A stretch of 20,035 nucleotides of DNA, taken from contig CAZVWH010000052.1 of assembly GCA_964631175.1 (NCBI GenBank), positions 1 to 20,035 on the forward strand. The letters run 5' to 3'. Below are positions 11,999 through 19,523 of this stretch, piece after piece (positions within the stretch are counted from its first letter, which is position 1; every line of letters begins with the position of its first letter). The position numbers and the translations under genes are program-made. The DNA is from CAZVWH01 sp964631175 (lineage in GTDB: Bacteria > Planctomycetota > Phycisphaerae > Sedimentisphaerales > Anaerobacaceae). Below the pieces are notes generated by a model that did not search any database, had not been told where the DNA came from, and saw only the letters and a program-made list of their open reading frames with translations.

Positions 11999-14381
11999 TT
12001 TTGCTTGCCGCTTTCTTATCTTTCTTCCTTCCGAGGATTTGCTCAGCTTGCTCAAGTGTCTCAGGCGGCCATTTTCCTGTGGATTGCAGTTGCTTTAGGT
12101 GCTCTAATTGCTTTATATTCACGATGGTTTTGCATCTTGGGAATCTGCTGCATCCTAAGAACGGCCCTTTTTTGCTTTGCCTGATGACCAAGCGACCGTT
12201 TTTGCATTTGTGACAGATAATATCGGTCGGCTCAGGCGGTGCTTTTGCCGGCAGGACGTTGCCCTGTTTATCCAGTTTGAGAGTTGTCTTGCAGTCTGGA
12301 TAGCCGGTACAGCCTAAAAATGGGCCGAATCGGCCACTTTTATGCACCATTGGCTTGCCGCAAACAGGACATTTATGTTCGCTCTGCTGTGCTTCTATCA
12401 TCTTACCTTCTTTATCGCAGGGACTGGCGAATTTGCAGTCCGGATAGGCAGAGCAGCTTAAAAACCTGCCGTTCCTGCCGAATCTATAATGCAACTGCTT
12501 ACCACACTGCGGGCATTTATATTCGCTGGGGACTACCTCAGCTTTGGCATGTTTCATTTGCTTGGCCGCTATCTCCAGGCTTTGTTTGAATGGACCATAG
12601 AAATCGTTTAAAACACCGAGCCAGTCGAGGTGCTGTTCTTCAATCTTGTCAAGCTGCTCTTCCATATAACGGGTAAAGCTGGCGTCCATTATCTTCGGGA
12701 AGTATTCATTGAGTTTGTCGGTAACGACCTCGCCTAAATCCGTCGCAAAGAATTTTTTATCTTTCTGCTCGACATAGCGTCGTTCCTGTATGGTGCTTAT
12801 AATGGGAGCGTAAGTGCTGGGTCTGCCTATACCTTCGTTCTCCAGAGCTTTAACGAGCGAGGCCTCGGTATATCGAGCCGGCGCCTTTGTAAAATGCTGC
12901 TCAGCCTTGATGTCAACGGTCGCTAATTTTTGACCAACCTGCATCTTGGGCAATAATTGCTCGGTTGAGGTAATCGGCCAGACCTTCGTATAACCGTCAA
13001 AGACCAACACTCGTCCGGTAGTTCTATAACAGCACCGACCGATCGAAACATTAGCTTCGATATTCAAATTTGTTACATCCCACTTAGCCGGTGACATCTG
13101 GCAGGCTACAAAGCGTCGCCAGACGAGATTGTAGAGTTTGAACTGCTCGTCTGAAAGAAACTGCCTTATATCGGCGGGCGTAAGGTCGACGTCGGTCGGG
13201 CGAATGGCTTCATGTGCCTGCTGAGCGGTCCCCTTAGGGGTATATATCTTCATCTGCTGTGGCAAATAGTCCTCACCCAGGTGCGTACGGATATAATTGC
13301 GCAGCTCTGTTACAGCCTCGTTTGACAGATGAGTGCTGTCTGTTCTCATATAGGTAATAAGTCCAAGTGAGCCCATCGAGCCTAAGTCAATGCCCTCGTA
13401 CAATTGCTGAGCCACGAACATGGTTCTCTTCGTAGCAAAGCCTAAGCGGTTTGCGGCGGCCTGCTGTAGAGTAGATGTTATAAAAGGAGCAGAGGGCTGA
13501 GAAATGGATTGCTTAGTCTGCAGATCGGTCAGCTTAAACTCCGCCTGTTTTAGAGGTTCGTATATTCGCTCGGCTTGCTCTTTGTTAGATGCCTGAAATT
13601 TCTCATCGCCTATCCTGGTAAGCTCCGCCTTAAAGGCGTTATGCTCCAGCAGCCATTTGCTTTGCTCAGCGGCGGTTGGACCTTTGCCGTTTTGAGTTTC
13701 TGTACCGATGAAGTCACACCATTGCCGGCTGTAGTCTTTGTCCGAATCGGTGGTGAATACGGTTGGTATTAGCCAGTATTCTTTTGGTTTGAAATTGTGA
13801 ATTTCCCTCTCTCTTTCTGCGATTATTTTGACAGCGACTGATTGAACTCGGCCGGCAGACAGCCCTCGTGCGATCTTTTTCCACAACAGAGGACTTATTT
13901 CATAACCGACAATTCTATCCAGGATTCGCCGAGCCTGCTGTGCCATGACCTTGTCCATATTGATTTTGCCCGGCTCAGCGAAAGCACGTTTTATAGCTGA
14001 TTTGGTTATAGCGTTGAATACCACGCGGTATGTCTTTTCCTCCGGCACTTTGAGGATTTGTGCTAAGTGCCAGGCTATTGCCTCGCCTTCGCGGTCAAGG
14101 TCGGTGGCCAGATAGAGTTCGTCACAATTTTTTGCTGCTGTTTTTAAGGATGTTACGACGCTTCTCTTGCCGGACATTACTTGATAGGTCGGCTCAAAGT
14201 TGTTATCGATGTCAACGCCAAAATTTTTTGAAGGCAGATCCCGGACGTGTCCCATGGACGATTTTACTTCAAAATCTGAGCCGAGATATTTGTTTATCGT
14301 CCTGGCCTTGGCAGGCGACTCAACAATGACCAGATGCGCAGCATGGCTTGCGCCAGATTTATGTGAATTCGATTTCGCCAT
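11985..14381 (-). CDS. topA: DNA topoisomerase I (type IA)
   Basis: This enzyme relaxes negative supercoils by single-strand passage in the cytoplasm. Numbered from the ATG at 14381 (798 residues): TOPRIM domain with VIVESPAKA (Glu21) and ATDLDREGE (Asp94, Asp96, Glu98); gate domains with AGRVQSVAVKII; catalytic Tyr344 in GLITYMRTDSTHLS; then QQAHEAIRPTD and EGIGRPSTYAPIISTI. At the C-terminus are three four-Cys zinc ribbons (starting YKCPQCGK, HKCPVCGK and IICHKCKN; about residues 623-750). A GTG at 14390 is an alternative start with no better ribosome site. The last codons (ITPQ) and the TAA lie inside the palindromic terminator. The gene is preceded by another palindromic element only 20 bases upstream. 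Confidence 0.96.
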   Translation of the reverse strand: MAKSNSHKSGASHAAHLVIVESPAKARTINKYLGSDFEVKSSMGHVRDLPSKNFGVDIDNNFEPTYQVMSGKRSVVTSLKTAAKNCDELYLATDLDREGEAIAWHLAQILKVPEEKTYRVVFNAITKSAIKRAFAEPGKINMDKVMAQQARRILDRIVGYEISPLLWKKIARGLSAGRVQSVAVKIIAEREREIHNFKPKEYWLIPTVFTTDSDKDYSRQWCDFIGTETQNGKGPTAAEQSKWLLEHNAFKAELTRIGDEKFQASNKEQAERIYEPLKQAEFKLTDLQTKQSISQPSAPFITSTLQQAAANRLGFATKRTMFVAQQLYEGIDLGSMGSLGLITYMRTDSTHLSNEAVTELRNYIRTHLGEDYLPQQMKIYTPKGTAQQAHEAIRPTDVDLTPADIRQFLSDEQFKLYNLVWRRFVACQMSPAKWDVTNLNIEANVSIGRCCYRTTGRVLVFDGYTKVWPITSTEQLLPKMQVGQKLATVDIKAEQHFTKAPARYTEASLVKALENEGIGRPSTYAPIISTIQERRYVEQKDKKFFATDLGEVVTDKLNEYFPKIMDASFTRYMEEQLDKIEEQHLDWLGVLNDFYGPFKQSLEIAAKQMKHAKAEVVPSEYKCPQCGKQLHYRFGRNGRFLSCSAYPDCKFASPCDKEGKMIEAQQSEHKCPVCGKPMVHKSGRFGPFLGCTGYPDCKTTLKLDKQGNVLPAKAPPEPTDIICHKCKNGRLVIRQSKKGPFLGCSRFPRCKTIVNIKQLEHLKQLQSTGKWPPETLEQAEQILGRKKDKKAASKITPQ

Positions 14382-14400
14382 TTTTACCACAGAGCAAAAG

Positions 14401-14476
14401 AACCCCCAAATAAACCCGTCCCCTCGGCCTTGCTCGGGACATGCCTGAGCCGGGTCGAAGGATTTAGGGGCTAAAC
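14401..14476. repeat. Palindromic repeat element upstream of topA
   Basis: ccccaaat near 14404 pairs with atttagggg near 14463-14471 (one wobble), enclosing the core cctgagccgggtcgaagga. It belongs to the same family as 11950-11998 and 16183-16252. It lies in the probable topA leader. Confidence 0.6.
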
Positions 14477-14612
14477 ATTTAGTTGGTTGCCAGTTTATTT
14501 ACTAATCGGCAATTTCCATTAAAGAATTTAGAATTGGACAAATATAGGGGGCTTGCAGAAATGTCAAGAAACAATTTGCAAATTTTGGGTAAGGTTTGGC
14601 AAAACAACTATA

Positions 14613-14714
14613 TTTAGCCCTGCAATCCTTCGACTATGCTCCCCTCGGCCCTGCTGCCTTCGGCTGCGCTCAGGGCAGGCGGGACAGGCAGGACAGGTTT
14701 ATTGCGGGGTTTTT
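14613..14714 (+). repeat. Long palindromic repeat with terminator-like end
   Basis: ccctgcaat (14618-14626) pairs with attgcgggg (14701-14709, one wobble), and ttttt follows. Inside are atccttcgac, a cggccctgctgcc / ctcagggcagg hairpin and two gacaggcaggacagg-like repeats. It sits downstream of the PHP gene and is the longest member of the family here. Confidence 0.6.
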
Positions 14715-14729
14715 GCGGGATTCAAACCA

Positions 14730-16016
14730 TTATTCCGGAACGAGAGCCAGTGTCCAGGGTTGTGTGAAAACAGTGCCATAAGCATTGCTGATTTCAGCTC
14801 TTATATATTTATAACCCGACTCGGACGGATATTCTGTTAGGTTTAAGGTGCTGCCTTCTGCGATTCTTTGTCCATTGGCTATCCAGCTTACCCGGCCATC
14901 GGTATATATAGTGATTGAATGGTTACTGACTGTTATCTCTGCGATGACTGGGTATTTATCTTTGTTTTGTTTTCCTGCGCCACAATCGTGAACGGCGAAG
15001 AAACAGCCTTTTTCCAGTGAGTTTCTGTAATCAGCCATACTAAAAGCAGGAAGCATCACCATAATTTTCCCGCTATCTATATAAGGTTCGTCGCTATTCC
15101 TCCACGGGCCCCACCAATCGTTGACTGCAAAGGCCCATATCTTCGTATCTTTCTGGGTGAGCAGGTGGTCCCAAACGGCCTGGAAATGCTCGTTATAATT
15201 AAGCTGAGACTGTCCAAGAAGCCATAATCGGTAGTAGTGGGCGTTTACAATCTCAATCCCCTCGTAGTTCTGCAGTTGCATATAGTAATCCGTGTTTTCT
15301 GTGGGATGCGCGACAATCGCCATCGCCCCATATTGATTAATAAGGTCTATGCACTGCTGGCTCGTTTCATAATGCCATTGCTGTCTGCTTCCACAGTAAT
15401 CTGGTTCCCACAGCTCTATATAAGTAGTCAAAAAAGGAGAGGTGATATGGTGACAGCCTATCTCTTCCATAGAGGGGACGAAAAGTTTTATATTATTTAA
15501 AGTGTCAAGAACCTCCTGGTCGCTGTTAAAACCCGAAAGATACTCATGAACCGGCCAGAGTCTGTAATCGCAGTAGGCTGTTCCGCCGGATTTTTTCCCT
15601 GCGTAATCCAAAGGAACAATTATATTATAGCCTGCCTGGTCGTATGCCCTTATTCTATCCAAAGACAATCGGCCCATATGGTCGTGATGCTGAGCCAATG
15701 CTCTGTGCCACCAGTACCATTCCACACCATAGTAAGGGTCATAAGCTATAGCATAGACCTTATTTTTTTGCCAGTATTTCGCCCAAAAAGCAAAGTCCAT
15801 GAAGTCAGTATTATGGCTATGGTCAAAATCGGAACTGGAATAAGACCCGTCTTCTGGTTGTTTATGGTTCAGCCATTTACCGGCGAAGGTCCTAAGCTCG
15901 GGCCATTTGATGGAATTAGGCTTATTCGGCTGAGCACCAGCTACAATAACCAAGCCGAGCACTAGCACGAGAGCCGGTAAAAATAGGCGCAAAATGCCGA
16001 CAGAATTTTTGTTCAT
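14730..16016 (-). CDS. Secreted PHP-family phosphoesterase-like protein with dockerin-like N-terminus
   Basis: From the ATG at 16016 (ggaagga site six bases upstream; a TTG at 16031 would remove that site) the product is 428 residues. A signal peptide (about 1-28, ILRLFLPALVLVLGLVIVAGAQ) sends it out of the cytoplasm. Residues about 35-85 carry WPELRTFAGKWL and DFDHSHNTDFMDFAFWAKYW, resembling the paired calcium-loop repeats of dockerin-like domains in planctomycetes. The main domain has PHP-like elements: HHDHMGRLSLDRIRAYDQAGYNIIVPLDY, EEIGCHHI, AIVAHPTEN and YEGIEIVNAHY. A C-terminal beta region (about 345-428) looks immunoglobulin-like. PHP enzymes use up to three metals to cleave phosphoesters, but the substrate here is unknown. 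It is preceded and followed by palindromic repeats. Confidence 0.75.
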   Translation of the reverse strand: MNKNSVGILRLFLPALVLVLGLVIVAGAQPNKPNSIKWPELRTFAGKWLNHKQPEDGSYSSSDFDHSHNTDFMDFAFWAKYWQKNKVYAIAYDPYYGVEWYWWHRALAQHHDHMGRLSLDRIRAYDQAGYNIIVPLDYAGKKSGGTAYCDYRLWPVHEYLSGFNSDQEVLDTLNNIKLFVPSMEEIGCHHITSPFLTTYIELWEPDYCGSRQQWHYETSQQCIDLINQYGAMAIVAHPTENTDYYMQLQNYEGIEIVNAHYYRLWLLGQSQLNYNEHFQAVWDHLLTQKDTKIWAFAVNDWWGPWRNSDEPYIDSGKIMVMLPAFSMADYRNSLEKGCFFAVHDCGAGKQNKDKYPVIAEITVSNHSITIYTDGRVSWIANGQRIAEGSTLNLTEYPSESGYKYIRAEISNAYGTVFTQPWTLALVPE

Positions 16017-16182
16017 CACCTGTCCTTCCAATGGAGATTACAGCAGTTCGCTCGTTACCCCCACTTTAATAATGATATTTAACCCCTCATTTATTAAATA
16101 TTATACAGAAAATATGTCACGGTGTCAAGACTAATGTTATAAAGTCTGGTATTGAACGCAGATATCGGACGTTACAGACGGT

Positions 16183-16252
16183 TAGCCCTGCCATCCTTCG
16201 ACGAGGCTCAGTCCTAGGGACTCCTTACGGAGGACAAGTTTATGGCAGGGTT
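16183..16252 (-). repeat. Palindromic repeat element
   Basis: ccctgccat (16186-16194) pairs perfectly with atggcaggg (16242-16250). The core holds atccttcgac, gaggctcag and an inner tcctta/ggagga-type hairpin. It lies between rdgB and the PHP gene, next to a shorter sister hairpin at 16265-16285 with the same arm sequence. Confidence 0.65.
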
Positions 16253-16262
16253 ATCGACGATT

Positions 16263-16290
16263 AGCCCTGCCATTTAATGGCGGGGTTTTA
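16263..16290 (-). terminator. Hairpin containing the rdgB stop codon
   Basis: ccctgccat (16265-16273) pairs with atggcgggg (16277-16285, one wobble) around a 3-base loop tta, which is the TAA stop of rdgB read on the minus strand. It may end the rdgB transcript. Confidence 0.6.
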
Positions 16291-16924
16291 GAAGCTGCTC
16301 AAGCAGAGGTTTTAGCTTTCGGATGGCGTTTCCGCGATGTGAGATGGCGTTTTTTTCTTCAGCGGTTAACTGGCCGACGGTTTTGTTCAGATGCGGCACA
16401 AAAAAAATTGGGTCATAGCCGAAGCCGTTTTTGCCGATTTCTTTCTCGGTTATAAGACCTTCGAGTGTCCCTTGGGTTTCGGCCAAAATTTTATCGGGGC
16501 TTGCTAAGCATAAATGACAAACAAATCTTGCTATTCTTTTTTCTTCGGGGACGCCTTGCATAAGTTTAAGAACCTTAGCCATATTTTTGTGATCTAACAG
16601 TGTTCTGTCTTTATCCTTTGCACCTGAGAAACGCGCCGATTTTACACCCGGCTCACCACCGAGCGCATCTACTATTAAGCCGGAGTCATCCGCTAATGTC
16701 CATAGGCCTGTAGTTTTAGCGTAGCCGATCGCTTTTTTGCGGGCGTTTTCAGCAAAGGTAGCGCCGTCCTCTTTAATTTCGCCGATATTGGTGAAGCTGG
16801 AAAGCCCCACCCACTCGACATCAGCGTCGTGCCCGTCTCGAGCCGGTTCGAGAGACATTGCTTTTATCTCAGCGATTTTGCCCGGATTGGTAGTGGCAAC
16901 TAATATCCTATGTTGAATTCTCAA
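16274..16924 (-). CDS. rdgB: XTP/dITP diphosphatase (Ham1/RdgB)
   Basis: RdgB hydrolyses dITP, ITP and XTP to monophosphates, keeping deaminated purines out of DNA and RNA. Seen: RILVATTNPGKIAEIKAM (N-terminal triphosphate loop), TFAENARKKAIGYAKTTGLWTLADDSGLIVDALGGEPGVKSARFSG (catalytic and metal region), GFGYDPIFFVP and KNAISHRGNAIRKL at the C-terminus. About 216 residues is slightly longer than typical. I start it at TTG 16922-16924, six bases after a gaaggaaag site; the open frame reaches further, but those 43 codons are restriction-gene sequence in another frame. The start overlaps the endonuclease stop by 17 bases, so rdgB is translated as the last gene of the R-M operon. The stop lies in a hairpin loop. 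Confidence 0.92.
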   Translation of the reverse strand: MRIQHRILVATTNPGKIAEIKAMSLEPARDGHDADVEWVGLSSFTNIGEIKEDGATFAENARKKAIGYAKTTGLWTLADDSGLIVDALGGEPGVKSARFSGAKDKDRTLLDHKNMAKVLKLMQGVPEEKRIARFVCHLCLASPDKILAETQGTLEGLITEKEIGKNGFGYDPIFFVPHLNKTVGQLTAEEKNAISHRGNAIRKLKPLLEQLLKPRH

Positions 16925-17570
16925 TTGTCTTTCCTTCTTGAAGATCTTTGAGTCTTTTAATTTCTTTCCTGATTTCTTCAATAACCTCAGGATTATAAAT
17001 GACCTTCTTCTTATCCTTAGCAATAGAGATAATATAGAATACCTTTCCTCCAAATTTTTCTGTAAACTTCTGATGTGTTTTCTTTTGAAATTCGAGTTCG
17101 TTGATTATTTGAGTAATATAAGCATACCCAACAGGTTTAATCTGAAGACCGATGTATTTATCTTTTACTTTGATAAAAAAATCTACATTGTACTTCCTGT
17201 CCCACTCATCTGGGGCTGGTTCGATTTTGACACTAAGCTCATCCTGTAATTGTCCATAAACAGTTTGTATTTCTGAGTGATATCCATCATAGGTTCGATT
17301 GATTACCAAGCCGATGACAAAGTTAATGCAATCTTCTTCAGTTACACTTTCAATTTCAGCTTGGCATACCTCTGTTATCTTAACATACAGTTTTCTACCA
17401 AGCTGTTCCAATTGTTCCTTTGGGTACACATTTTTATAGTAGTATTCTTCCCAATCCTTCAAAGATTTCGGTGTGCATTTTCTTATTTCTTCTGAGACCT
17501 TCCCAACATTCCTAGGTCTGTTGAACTGCCACCGCATATTCGCTTGATTTATAATCCATTCTTTCGGCAT
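16908..17570 (-). CDS. Type II restriction endonuclease, MjaI family (predicted CTAG)
   Basis: The 220-residue product matches the MjaI-family pattern: FNRPRNVGKVSEEIR (16-30), LKDWEEYYYKNVYPKEQLEQLGRKLYVKI, then FVIGLVINRTYDGYHSEIQTVYGQL (84-108) and the PD-(D/E)XK-like core VDFFIKVKDKYIGLQIKPVGYAYI (129-152), where Asp130 and Gln143-x-Lys145 would hold the metal. MjaI cuts CTAG, so the same site is inferred here, not proven. An aggtga site lies 8-13 bases before the ATG. It is third in the order methyltransferase, Cys-rich protein, endonuclease, so the methyltransferase is made first, as suits safe establishment. Base composition is AT-rich relative to topA and rdgB. Confidence 0.7.
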   Translation of the reverse strand: MPKEWIINQANMRWQFNRPRNVGKVSEEIRKCTPKSLKDWEEYYYKNVYPKEQLEQLGRKLYVKITEVCQAEIESVTEEDCINFVIGLVINRTYDGYHSEIQTVYGQLQDELSVKIEPAPDEWDRKYNVDFFIKVKDKYIGLQIKPVGYAYITQIINELEFQKKTHQKFTEKFGGKVFYIISIAKDKKKVIYNPEVIEEIRKEIKRLKDLQEGKTIENST

Positions 17571-17598
17571 TATTTTCTCACCTGAGTTTCGATTTTCG

Positions 17599-17961
17599 TT
17601 AGAATCTCTTAAATACCCTTAAAACTTCTTTCGCTTCATACAAACTACCCAATACCGGCACCTTGCCTTGTGGCAGTGGAAGATTTAGAAGGTCAAACTT
17701 TAGCTGAAACTTAAGACAGTCTCTGATAGACAAGCCCCAAGTCATAGTTGCTTCACAGTTTATACAATCCTGATTACATTTTTCTACAATTGCATAAAGT
17801 TCATCTGCACATTCATAACAAACCGTTTCATAAGGTTCTAGTGGAGTGAGTTTACCATCTTCTGGGGATGGTATTTCCTCGGCAAGAGCAATCCATCCTT
17901 CTCCCATTTCTAAATCAAACTCCCTTCCACACCTTTCACAAATCCATCTTGATTCATTCAT
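17599..17961 (-). CDS. Cys-rich protein of the R-M operon, function unknown
   Basis: A 120-residue protein with a zinc-ribbon-like arrangement: CERCG (Cys8, Cys11) paired with CYECA (Cys48, Cys51), then a second cluster Cys62, Cys66 and Cys69 (CNQDCINCEA). The C-terminal 45 residues (LKFQLKFDLLNLPLPQGKVPVLGSLYEAKEVLRVF) are not recognised. It overlaps the methyltransferase stop by 8 bases, has an aaagga site in that overlap, and precedes the endonuclease by 28 bases, so it belongs to the R-M cassette. It could be a controller, a DNA-binding accessory or a specificity helper. It does not look like the helix-turn-helix C proteins known from other R-M systems. No function is claimed. Confidence 0.65.
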   Translation of the reverse strand: MNESRWICERCGREFDLEMGEGWIALAEEIPSPEDGKLTPLEPYETVCYECADELYAIVEKCNQDCINCEATMTWGLSIRDCLKFQLKFDLLNLPLPQGKVPVLGSLYEAKEVLRVFKRF

Positions 17962-19249
17962 TTTTAAATTCCTTTCGATATCCTAAAAACTTAGATTTAT
18001 GTATATAATCAAAAGTAATATCCACATCTGCCAAATTTCTTTTTATCAGATGTGCGTTTAGAAAAGTTTTATTCTGTAGATATAAATAGCAAAGCAAGCA
18101 GTTGTCTTTGTCGTATTTAACGGTGTCAAACCTAATAAAAACTTTCTGTCCGCGAGTCTTGTCCCTCAAAAACTCAACAGCACGATCGATAATTTCAGGT
18201 TTCTCTTTAACTCCGAGTAATCTGATTTTAAGATTGTCTCCGATAATCAATCTTTCAGGTGAAATAACCTCTTTTATACAGTAATATTTTTCTTTATTGT
18301 TGCTGTTATTGTTTATTCGAGAGCCGAATTGAAGTTTTCGCGGATCAATTTTTTTATTAAATTTAATGGGGTCTTTAAAAATAAAGGGCAGTTTCCTTAT
18401 TTCCTCCTTCCAGTTAATTTCATCTTCCCTGTTCTGCGCGAGTTCAAAATTAAACTTATCGAAGAATCCTTTGTCTTTCAAGCCGAGTTTCCCTTTTATG
18501 ATGGATATATAATGAGGATTTATCTCGTATCCTATCGAATTTCTTTCGAGATTCTTTGCAGCCAAAGAAGTTGTGCCACTGCCAAGAAATGGGTCAAGAA
18601 CCGTATCATTTACAAAGCTGAACATCTTAATAAGACGTCGTGGCACTTCTTCGGGGAAAACTGCCAAATGTTTGTCTTGTCTTTCTCCGGGGATGTTCCA
18701 ATGGCCGGCAAAAAGCTGGTTCCATTCTTTAATTGTCATTTTTGATTTTTCTTTAATCTCTTTGCTTACTCTGGGAGGATTGCCGTGTTTTTTGAAGATC
18801 AGAATAAATTCGTAGTCAATCTTAAGGATTCCATTCCGCGGATACGGAAATGACCCCATTATAGTTGCTCCACCGGTCGTGTTACAGGTCGTAACCTTCT
18901 GCCATATAATCGCCCCCATATAGTCAAATCCGACGGTCTCGCAGAACCTTATAATCTCAGTTCTAATGGGAATGACTTTGTATCGTCCGTAATAAACAGA
19001 CCTGGCAAACTGGTCACCGATATTAACACATAACCGACAGCCTTTATTCAATACACGATGGCACTCATTCCAGACCAGGTTTAGATTATTGATGTAATCC
19101 TCGTAGCTGTCATCAAATCCTATTTGACCGCCATTTCCATAATCTTTGAGCTGCCAGTATGGAGGTGATGTGATAATCAAATGAACGGATTCATCAGACA
19201 CTTCCGTCATCCGTCTCGAATCGCCAATGATTATTTTATGATTTGTCAT
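17954..19249 (-). CDS. DNA (cytosine-N4) methyltransferase with C-terminal SNase-like domain
   Basis: The 431-residue enzyme methylates DNA to protect it from the partner endonuclease. Residues 1-255 are a beta-class amino-methyltransferase: motif IV TSPPYW (27-32, typical of N4-cytosine enzymes) precedes motif I DPFLGSGTT (219-227) and the following YEINPHY. A linker (about 256-320) leads to a region (about 321-430) resembling staphylococcal nuclease: ERLIIGDNLKIRLLGVKEKPE, AVEFLRDKTRGQKVFIRFD, LLCYLYLQNKTFLNAHLIKRNLA. Of the SNase catalytic set, Arg343 and Glu352 have candidates, but the second arginine (GR before L-x-Y) is replaced by Asn-Cys and the first aspartate site is altered, so nuclease activity is doubtful. 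Only a weak ribosome site precedes the ATG. Confidence 0.8.
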   Translation of the reverse strand: MTNHKIIIGDSRRMTEVSDESVHLIITSPPYWQLKDYGNGGQIGFDDSYEDYINNLNLVWNECHRVLNKGCRLCVNIGDQFARSVYYGRYKVIPIRTEIIRFCETVGFDYMGAIIWQKVTTCNTTGGATIMGSFPYPRNGILKIDYEFILIFKKHGNPPRVSKEIKEKSKMTIKEWNQLFAGHWNIPGERQDKHLAVFPEEVPRRLIKMFSFVNDTVLDPFLGSGTTSLAAKNLERNSIGYEINPHYISIIKGKLGLKDKGFFDKFNFELAQNREDEINWKEEIRKLPFIFKDPIKFNKKIDPRKLQFGSRINNNSNNKEKYYCIKEVISPERLIIGDNLKIRLLGVKEKPEIIDRAVEFLRDKTRGQKVFIRFDTVKYDKDNCLLCYLYLQNKTFLNAHLIKRNLADVDITFDYIHKSKFLGYRKEFKNE

Positions 19250-19323
19250 TGTTCGGTTATCTCAATTTTAAAGGTGAATTTGAGGCACTTTTAACTCTAT
19301 GTTTATTAAATACTGCTATTTTT

Positions 19324-19333
19324 CTTACGTAAG
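19324..19333. promoter_or_regulatory. Palindrome cttacgtaag at the R-M transcription start
   Basis: A perfect 10-base palindrome abuts the predicted -10 of the R-M promoter and covers the expected start site. It would suit a repressor or autoregulatory protein; no ligand is known. Confidence 0.35.
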
Positions 19334-19360
19334 TTATACATTCCTGAAAACCTGTGTCAA
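19333..19360 (-). promoter_or_regulatory. Promoter of the restriction-modification operon
   Basis: On the minus strand TTGACA (19355-19360), a 16-base spacer and TATAAC (19333-19338) make a strong sigma-70 promoter, about 80 bases before the methyltransferase ATG. No other clear promoter is seen before the downstream genes. Confidence 0.65.
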
Positions 19361-19415
19361 GAATCCACGGCAATTAAGCCAGCAAAAACCAGGTTCTATG
19401 ATTTTTAATAAATTC

Positions 19416-19444
19416 TTGACAGGTAGATAGACCATAAATAAAGT
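19416..19444 (+). promoter_or_regulatory. Probable promoter of gapA
   Basis: TTGACA (19416-19421), a 17-base spacer and TAAAGT (19439-19444) precede the gapA start by 80 bases. It is divergent from the R-M promoter. Confidence 0.5.
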
Positions 19445-19523
19445 AGTGTTCCGATTTATTAAGAAACAATTAGAATGTTAAAAGCCTAATTTACGGTATT
19501 GGAAGAAATAAGGAGATTTGCAA

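Noticed and set aside
15546..15965. 139-codon plus-strand frame inside the PHP gene
   Set aside because: It is a shadow of the minus-strand PHP frame, which has signal peptide and domain motifs; this frame has none.
16925..17053. N-terminal extension of rdgB by 43 codons
   Set aside because: The extra residues are Arg/Lys/Leu-rich out-of-frame endonuclease sequence, and RdgB families begin at RILVATTNPGK; the TTG at 16922-16924 has a proper ribosome site.
18329..18745. 138-codon plus-strand frame inside the methyltransferase gene
   Set aside because: It is antisense to conserved methyltransferase motifs and has no family resemblance.
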